A stretch of DNA of 64,000 bases from Isoetes taiwanensis (Eukaryota > Streptophyta > Lycopodiopsida > Isoetales > Isoetaceae): contig JAJEKV010000040.1 in NCBI GenBank assembly GCA_021234155.1, forward strand, positions 11,241,072 through 11,305,071. The letters are read 5' to 3'. Under the pieces are notes generated by a model. It was not told the DNA's origin, ran no database searches, and saw nothing but the letters and a program-made list of their open reading frames with translations. Every line of letters begins with the position of its first letter. Positions within the stretch are counted from its first letter, which is position 1. The translations under genes and the position numbers were made by a program. Positions 57,236 to 64,000 of this stretch are shown here, piece after piece.

Positions 57236-58835
57236 ATGGCTGCACCAAAGTTTTCCACTCTTCAAGCTACCGCTCCCAAAGATCCGGGCTCTTTTTTGCA
57301 TCTCAGATCCTTCTTGGCGCCCACTTTCCGCGGAAGCCCTTGTTGGCTCCAAGAAAGAAGAAGCCGAAACGACACCAGCTTTTTACTTAATTCTCTCAAA
57401 TGGAACTTCCGCTCCAAATCCTGCCCAGCAGCAGCTTCATCGCCAATATTGTTAACAGCCAAGGTTACACCCAATGCGGGTCGATGGCACCACTATTTCA
57501 TTGACTCAACATTTGATTTCTGAGGTATTTCATATTCCCTTGCACACTCCTTGTGTATCATGGTCTGCTATACAGGATCTTGATGTCACCAAGTTTGGTG
57601 CACCTGCTTATCATGCCAATGTCCATCGTCTAACCAATATCGACAAGCTTCACGAGACCTTTGTTAAATTTCTGTGGCGAAAATTCCTTGGGTATTCTAT
57701 CAAGAACACCCATATCAATAAGCCTTTCTATAACCTGGTCCTTACTGCTACACACTCCAAACACCACATAGATTGGCCCCAAATGATGTTCTATCGTCTT
57801 CTCCAAGAAATGGACCGCCTTCGGGGTACCACTTCCATTTCTGAAGTTTCTGTGGGAGGGCACTTTCAAGCCCTCATCCGTCATTACTTCCCTCCCACAC
57901 CACCAAATTCTCATACTTCCACTCAGCGCTCCCTTCCACTCAATCACCAAGTTGGCACATCACGGCCGTCTTCTCCTGGTCATGACCACAGTCACACTCA
58001 TGTCACTGTCTCTTCCTCAGCTACACCATCCACTTCACACCATTTTTCCCAGACCTCCCAAACCAGGCAACAGCCAATTCCACCACCACAACACCCTCGT
58101 CAGTTGTTGTATCAGTATCAGCAGGAAGCTCAAGCTGCTGCTCTTAAGTTACAAGAATGCCAAGACGCTCTTATGAGCGGGGTTCACCGGGCACTCGAGG
58201 CCTCTGATGCGGTACACCAAGACCTTCAAGCTGCAACTGCCCAAGTTGCAACTTTGGAGGCCACACTTCAAGACAAGCATGAAGCTCTCTTACAGGCTCA
58301 TGCAGATCTCAAGAGTACACAAGCTCAAGTCAGCCAACTCGCAGATCAGCAGGCTCAGCTCCAGTCCGAAATTCAGACTTTATTGGAGCACAATAAGTCC
58401 AAAGCCGCTCTCCTGAGTACTAAGGACGAAGATATTGCTAAACTCAATGCCTTGTACTCGGAACTGTGTGAAAATTTCAGCACTCAAGTTCAAAATCTTT
58501 CAGCCCGGGACGCTCAAGTCGCCTCCTTGACGGCTCAGCTTTCTACACAGACCTCTCAGCTCACCTCTCTTCAAGATCAGCTTACAGAGGTGCAGAAACA
58601 GAAGATCCTCGATGACGCGGAGATTGCCGTGCTTCGTCTCAATACACCAGGGAAATCTTCCTCCCAGGTCCACACTTCTGAACGGGTCCGCGGACGGGCC
58701 ACGCTGCTACGAAAAAAAGACAATCGATCCGCGGATCTTGAACAAATACCGCAAAGCAAGCTATTCAGTCGGCCGATGAGGCTCAAGGAAAACTTGACGC
58801 TTCGCACCGGCCATTCTTCATCGAATACCTGTTGA
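57236..58835 (+). CDS. Extra 3' gene: transposon-associated-like N-domain plus long coiled coil (unit B)
   Basis: The likely start is ATGGCTGCACC at 57236 (context ACCATGG). One shift near 57470 joins it to a 453-codon open frame ending at 58835. Residues about 1-140 of that frame (VDGTTISLTQHLISEVFHIP ... MFYRLLQEMDRL) resemble the plant transposon-associated domain found in retroelement proteins (PF20167-like). A Ser/His/Pro-rich linker follows, then from about residue 205 a 200-residue Gln/Ala/Leu-rich heptad region with repeated SQL, AQL and TSLQDQL strings, a clear coiled coil. Extra genes between pol and the 3' LTR are known from the Tat/Ogre branch of Ty3 elements. The function is unknown; a structural or dimerising role is an inference. 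This is the longest intact frame in the window. Confidence 0.65.
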
Positions 58836-60200
58836 CTTCAGGTCCCCTCCCGCTATCACGATTATGTGGTTGCTCGACGCCACCTCTTCCTTTCGGCGGC
58901 ATGCGCGCAGATGGACCTGTGGATATCCCATCGAAAGCAAGGCGGTGATTTTCTTCGATTTGGCCGTAACTCTCCATTGAAGACAAAGGGTTGCGCCGTG
59001 CCCTTGTGGTCTTTGATCTCATACCTTAATCGCGGCCGATCCGCACTTTATCACCTTCAGAGTGGTTCAGCCCATGGCTTACATCTTTCATGATTTCTAT
59101 CCGGGTGATACACAGTGAACACTTTGGAAATGGGCCACGCCAGCCTTTTCCAGGTGACCCCACGTGCAATGGGTGCTTCAGATAACAATCCATATCTTGC
59201 GGATCCCCGCCGCACTCCAAACTCTTCATCGAGTACATGCCCGAGCTTGCCAATCATTTATCTCTCCGCAAGCGGAAGCGCCGCGAACAAATCGAAGTAT
59301 CTAGGACATCCCGAGGATCTTCCCTATGCCCAAATTTATATGCAAAGATCTCGCAGGTTACAATCGGCTACACGCCTCTTGATAGCAAGACGGTCCCCAC
59401 TGGATGGGATAGCCCTCCCGCCAACTCTCGCTCTCCGCTTCTCTTTGGGATCGCTGGTGTCGTGCACTTGATCCGGATCTTGTCGGCCAATTCGTGGAGA
59501 TCAAGCCAAGCCCCACACCCACGGGCATGGTTCCTTCTCCCTATGCTTCCCTCGGGTGTACCTCCACGCCCCCGTGTTCCCGACTTTCGATTGGCGCCTT
59601 CCTTTTTGGACCAAGGTCATGGATGGTCATGCCGGCTGGACACCACCTGGGGATCTCGACGGATCTCGGTGGGATCCACGCTTTGTTCGGCCGCCACATT
59701 GGGAAGAAGGTGCTACTCGACAACACCACCAATTGGATCTACATTGCTAATGAGCGTGGTTGGCTTGTACCGTGGATGCGCTTACATGGTCTCAACACCT
59801 TCTTGCAAAACGCCTCCACCTCACCGATCCTTTCCGTCCATCTTCAAGCGGTGATTTTGCGCTGCCCTCAAATGCATTTTGCTGAGCTCCTTAAATCGGC
59901 AGCGCCCCATTTTTCATCGCAATCCTAATATGCCACAAGTGCCTTTGGCCTTCGTGACTGTCTCCTCATGGAATGTCAAGACATTTCTTGACGCCACGCC
60001 GCACTTGAAGACATGGTGCGCCTCGTTTTCTTATTGATGCTGATCCCGCCCTTGGCCAAAACACACCTCAAGCTCTTCAATCACGCCAAGATCTCATCAG
60101 CCAGTACCATAATGGTGCCCGCCTCACTCCCGTGAGGATCTTTCTGCATCGTGATGGCTTCCCCCCTCAAACGCTTCCTCCTTTTCTTCACTCGAGTGTC
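58836..60200 (+). pseudogene. Degenerate 3' continuation of the extra gene (unit B)
   Basis: Overlapping plus-strand frames continue from the coiled coil to the polypurine tract, as in unit A. Readable strings in different frames include ADRTLSPSEW-like text near 59035, MAYIFHDFY-like text near 59075, DNTTNWIYIANERGWL near 59719 and FWTKVMDG near 59605. No domain is recognised. The last frame (60132-60329) runs through the polypurine tract into the LTR. Confidence 0.4.
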
Positions 60201-60201
60201 G

Positions 60202-60213
60202 TTTGGTGGGGAG
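60202..60213 (+). other. Polypurine tract of unit B
   Basis: TTTGGTGGGGAG lies directly before TGTTAG. It matches 34261-34273. Confidence 0.8.
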
Positions 60214-61175
60214 TGTTAGTCACCGTGCCTCCCGGTACAGGGACTATTCATGCATACGCCGAGACCAGGTCAAGCTCAAAGATCCTCGGTCAACCACGTC
60301 AGACATCCAAGCCTCCGCTAGAAGACTAAGCAGTGCCACGCGGTCAAAGCCTTTGGTCATCAACAAGAGGCGCCGCTCGGACAAGTGATGACCCGTCCCG
60401 CCGCCCGCGTCGGCGTCAAGATTTTTAGGCACTTCAAGAGGCACCGCCAACATTCCTCAGAATCAGGCCTCCTTCCGTGAGTCGGCACCGAGATCGCTTA
60501 GAGTGTCTATATTGGGCCCAAGGCCATTGTACTATATATATGAGTAGAGTTAGCTCATAAGTTTTAGATGAGTTTTGAGTCTTGTCTCTCTTGATCTCCT
60601 CTCTATTTCGAGAGCTCATGTATGTTCATCATTGATATCAAGGAAGCTTATCATTTTCCTCTCATTGTTCTCTTTTGTTCTGTTTTCTTCTTCTTGTTTT
60701 TCTCTTGCAAATCCCGCGTGACATAGTCCCCCGGATTCTCCTGTTAGATCCAAGGGTCCTCACAGAGGGCTGTCTTGCAGGAGTTCCCGAACCCAGACCC
60801 CAAACAATTATCTTAATGTTTGTTTTGCAGGTTAGGACAATGGTCGTTGGCCAAAAAGCTTGCCAATGGGGGTTCACTTTCTCTGATCCTTAGCTGCTTA
60901 GTAATGTATAGTTCTTTTGCAATCAAATGTTTATTCAAGTATTTGATGTAACCATTCAGATTCAATATAGCTATCACCATTTATGTTATGTATTGGTTAG
61001 TGGTGTTGCCAGTAAGGTAAGTTTAGATCACATTGGCAATTATTCTGTGCATCATTGAGGAGCATCGACTCGCACTCATAAACTACACCATTGAAGTGAA
61101 ATTGTCACCAGAAGGTTGTCTGAACCCCCTTCAATTTGCTGGCTAATTGTGGTGTGTAGGGATGAGATTTGATCA
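60214..61175 (+). mobile_element. Complete LTR shared by units B and C (962 bp)
   Basis: It begins TGTTAGTCACC and ends TTTGATCA. It is the 3' LTR of unit B and the 5' LTR of unit C. Compared with 34274-35220, differences concentrate in the GC-rich first 270 bases; the rest is almost identical. Confidence 0.85.
60533..60541 (+). promoter_or_regulatory. LTR TATA box (unit C)
   Basis: TATATATAT at LTR position about 320, conserved in all three LTRs. Confidence 0.65.
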
Positions 61176-61178
61176 ATT

Positions 61179-61190
61179 TGGTATCAGATC
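61179..61190 (+). other. Primer-binding site of unit C
   Basis: TGGTATCAGATC, identical to unit A and one base different from unit B. tRNA-iMet type. Confidence 0.75.
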
Positions 61191-62029
61191 TAAATTAAGC
61201 AGCTTGTAGGGCACATCCAGATATAATAAAAAATCATGTTTTGGCCTTGGGATCACAGATTTATAGACATTTCTTCCTTATGTTCACCATTTATGGGGCA
61301 CCCACCTTAGCTCTGTTTCCAAAAGGAGGCCTTTAATCTAGGCTCGATCTAGGGTGTTTCGATAAAAGTCTAGAATGGTCCATTCCTTATCCTTACGCTA
61401 AAGATTGTTTGCAGAGAAGATCTAAAAGGTACAAATCACTTCTAGCCAAATATTTGAGTGGATTGTAAAGGGAGAAGCACCGCTTGCAACCAAGTGTGTT
61501 TCCCCCTGATGTTATTGAGCCACATGTCTTGTATGGCGTCTATAAAGGTTTTGGGCAACCCATACAAGAAACTCACCTCCTTATCGTGACTGTGAAAGCC
61601 CCTGAGCACTCCCAATTCGTGGCTCAAATGTTGTATGGCTTCAATTGGCGATAAAATTCTTGCTCGATTGCCAGAGCTCAATTCAATTCTCCCTCTGTCG
61701 CTATGGCTTCGAACACATTATATTCCAAATGGAGCTCTATAGCACTAGGCATCAATATCTGGCATTAGAGAATATGGGAACTATGTTTTATCAGCAGTTA
61801 CCAAGAGAGTGTGTGCCCTTATGAGGAAGAAGAATGTGATGTTCCTACATCACATACGATGGCACGCCGCACATGTCATAACGGCCACACCTTTGAAAGG
61901 ACCGCCATCTGACTCGAACCTGGGATGATCAGGTAGGCGGGAGTGTTCATTTTGTCCCCATCCCCCCTCTAAGGTAACTATAACAACATATTTGTTTGTT
62001 CTTCTCTTTATTGGCCTTTACCCATTTTT
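61191..62029. other. Unit C leader, no supported gene
   Basis: The same sequence as 35236-36067. The minus-strand frame at 61442-61681 is nearly the same as that at 35486-35722, but this only reflects near identity of the DNA. Confidence 0.4.
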
Positions 62030-62460
62030 CTTGCAATAATCTTCTCAAACCTCAGTCTAACATTGACCATTGGATCTCATGTCTGTTACTACATGTCATT
62101 AGTTCCTTTACTTGACCAATTTTGCTTGCATGCATTTTGTTTACCACCTTGGCATATTTTGAGCCTAGGTGGCATGTTTGAGCCACCTTGCATGTTTGAG
62201 ACACCTTAGCATGTTGGAGCCTAAGTGGCATTTTGGAGCCTAAGTGGCAATAATCTTCTCAAACCTTAGTCTAACATTGACCCATGTCTGTTACTACATG
62301 CCATTAGTTCCTTTACTTGACCAATTTTGCTTGCATGCATTTTCTTTACCACCTTGGCATATTTGAGCCTAGGTGGCATGTCTGAGCCACCTTGGTATGT
62401 TTGAGCCACCTTGGCATGTTTGAGACACCTTTTGTCATTTCTTTTTTGCCATACTTTCTT
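62030..62460 (+). repeat. Two-copy tandem repeat of about 214 bp (unit C)
   Basis: CAATAATCTTCTCAAACCT occurs near 62034 and 62248, with CACCTTGGCAT sub-motifs as in the other units. Confidence 0.75.
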
Positions 62461-62960
62461 GAATCACGCCTAGAACTACATCAACAAATATGTATCTATT
62501 ATTTCCTCGATATCTTTCACATTAGATGTTTGTTGTTCTCATACTTAAGGGTCGCCTACCTTTTTTCGCTTGTCGCAACCTCCATCTTTAAGATAAATTT
62601 GCTTTTGCATTATACTCAAACAAATCAGATGTCCAGCCCAATAGAAACAAAGAGCAAAAAAGCAAGAGCTGATTTAAAAACAATGGTTCCATGCCAATCA
62701 AATAAAAAGCCAAATAAAAAGCAAAGAAGTAATACTTGATTTCTAAGGTTTTTGGTAATCAAGCCTTTTAGAATATGAAATCTTGCCCTAATATTTTACA
62801 TCCTAACCTTAAATCTATGTTTTTTTTTATAATAACCCATTGAATTGTTTTAGGATTGGTCTATGGCCTTTAAAAGCTCCAAGAACATCCGGATTCAAGC
62901 TCGATTAAGGGAGCTTTTGGTTTGATATTTTGATGGAAAATCTAAGAGTTTGATATTTTA
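62461..62960. other. Unit C leader with unit-specific inserts
   Basis: AT-rich. It contains about 35 extra bases near 62741 and about 60 extra bases near 62812-62870 relative to units A and B. No gene. Confidence 0.4.
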
Positions 62961-63214
62961 ATGGAAAATCCAAGAGGAAGCAAAGTGATAGCTTTGAAAG
63001 ATCCATTTGATATTACGCCACATGTTCATGCACGAAAAAAAAAGAAGATGCGGGCACAACTTTGCCATATGCAAGTATTGTTAGTTTGGCTAACGAATTA
63101 ATAGTGCAAATGGATGCTATACAATCAATTCAACCTATTGATATTGCAATTTTACTGATATTGCATTTTTCTAAAGAATGCATGACACCCATTTCTTGGC
63201 AAATGATGTTATAA
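62961..63214 (+). CDS. Small conserved hypothetical frame, one lesion (unit C)
   Basis: It starts ATGGAAAATCCAAGAGG (MENPRGSKVIALKDPFDITP) and, apart from a phase shift in the A run at 63035-63043, continues as EDAGTTLPYASIVSLANEL to a hydrophobic stretch and stop at 63214. Unit B carries a different lesion at the same spot. This supports a formerly open frame of about 84 codons. No family is recognised. Confidence 0.3.
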
Positions 63215-64000
63215 TAATTGCCACAAAAACACAAAGACATAGTTGCTAGTTGTACCTAGTCTACTTACATCAGTTAGTAGTACTAAGAATTGACTAGTCT
63301 ACTCATAGCAAGTTAGGAGTAGTGTATGCTGATAAAGTAAAAAATGTGAAAGTCAAACACCTAACCTCTATATAAACATGAACCCCGATCATGCTATGGC
63401 TAAAGCTTGTATTATGGCTTTTGGCCATTGATTGCAAAGACATGTGGGAGCATATTCCTTCCCCATAAATCCAGAGCCTCCAAACCGAAGCCTTTTTGCA
63501 GTGTCAAACTCGCGGCTCGCTGGACCCGACTATGAGGGGGACATTATTAAAGCAAAGACCATTACATAAAACAGTATTTTCACTGTAATACAGTACAGTA
63601 GGAAAACAAGAAGGCCAATTATTGCATGGCAATACTCTATGAGCAAAGAACATGAACACCATGATGGAATGACTAGAGCTTGGGGAATCGAACCCCAGAT
63701 AAATCCAATGCCCATGCCTTACCTGCATGCCACATTCGGACTATGCATAGGAGCCATCGAACGCATGCCATTCACTACGACTCCAAGCTCCAGTTGCCAA
63801 TGGCATGGATTCGATGATCCTATGCGTGGTTTTTTTTTTCGTTTTTTGGAAGCCAACAAAGACGATTAGTTAGTGAGCTTGGGGAATTGAACCGCAACGC
63901 AATGCCAATGCTCATCCGAGCATAAGGGAGATCCCGGTGTAGGGGGTCTCCCTTATGCCCAGGGGCCAAAGCCCTCTTGAAGCCCTACGATGTTAGTAAG
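63215..64000. other. Unit C leader to the window end
   Basis: Matches 37175-37960. It holds the tRNA-like B box at 63684 and a degenerate one near 63885. No gene is supported. Confidence 0.4.
63684..63694 (-). promoter_or_regulatory. tRNA-like box B (unit C)
   Basis: The minus strand reads GGTTCGATTCC within CTGGGGTTCGATTCCCCAAG, a perfect T-arm-like stem and loop. Confidence 0.35.

Larger units (their letters stand above)
35221..60213 (+). mobile_element. Ty3-type retrotransposon unit B, internal region (25.0 kb)
   Basis: This is the best-preserved unit, bounded by complete LTRs on both sides. It has a primer site at the left, a leader of about 4 kb without recognisable gag, a CACTA element of about 15 kb, RNase H and integrase remnants, an extra 3' gene and a polypurine tract. 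Protease and the reverse transcriptase core are missing, probably lost with or beside the CACTA insertion. The element cannot move by itself as read. Confidence 0.85.
61176..64000 (+). mobile_element. Ty3-type retrotransposon unit C, start of internal region
   Basis: A third head-to-tail unit begins here and is cut by the window end before its GAA tract. Its leader matches units A and B, with near identity to B over several hundred bases. It carries about 100 extra bases at 62741-62870 that A and B lack, so it is a distinct copy. Confidence 0.8.

Noticed and set aside
63760-63790. CACTACGACTCC as a possible left CACTA terminus
   Set aside because: It lies in the retrotransposon leader of unit C, differs in A and B (CACTTTCGAC, CACTCGAC) and lacks subterminal motifs nearby.

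Overview
The window looks like repeat-rich nuclear DNA of a land plant. There is no rRNA, tRNA gene or intact host gene. It holds En/Spm (CACTA) transposase pieces with plant-type Tnp2/DUF4218 domains, Ty3-type integrase, a tRNA-iMet-like primer site, plant-style TATA and CCAAT boxes and T-rich GT/AG introns. I cannot name the species. The Tnp2 and SET-like sequences do not closely resemble the flowering-plant versions I know, so a seed-free plant is possible, but this is weak.

The window is a head-to-tail tandem array of one very large LTR retrotransposon whose neighbouring units share LTRs. The order is: LTR (1-741, truncated), internal unit A (742-34273), LTR (34274-35220), internal unit B (35221-60213), LTR (60214-61175), internal unit C (61176-64000, cut by the window end). 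Each complete LTR begins TGTTAG, ends TGATCA, has a TATA box near LTR position 315, follows a purine-rich tract and is followed two bases later by a TGGTATCAGATC-type primer-binding site.

Units A and B share one layout: (1) a 4-kb AT-rich leader with short repeats, a small conserved reading frame and tRNA-like B boxes; (2) a GAA tract; (3) a large CACTA element about 15 kb long whose right end (TTGTAGTG) lies inside the retrotransposon's RNase H coding region; (4) RNase H and integrase remnants; (5) a conserved leftward TATA/CCAAT promoter; (6) an extra 3' gene encoding a transposon-associated-like domain plus a long coiled coil; (7) the polypurine tract. Gag, protease and the reverse transcriptase core are not recognisable. 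Unit A is 8.5 kb longer than B because of a 6.2-kb insertion at the GAA tract (two 2.7-kb direct repeats around 0.7 kb) and two extra copies of a 1.1-kb tandem repeat.

The CACTA element is the most unusual part. Leftward from its right end it carries a three-exon gene ending in a SET-domain-like sequence, then a Tnp2/DUF4218/DUF4216-like transposase gene, then a third small gene. On the other strand it carries a TATA-driven gene of unknown function, a Ser-rich frame, and an exon-like segment with three Trp-Gly motifs resembling an Argonaute hook. A GC-rich nested satellite sits between these. Inverted CGTCGTTnAACGACG motifs mark both arms.

Nearly every gene is broken by small indels. The A and B differences cluster at CAG/CTG/CGG/CCG and CG sites, and each copy keeps a frame open where the other breaks it. 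This looks partly like consensus error at methylated cytosines, so the real genes may be more intact than they appear.
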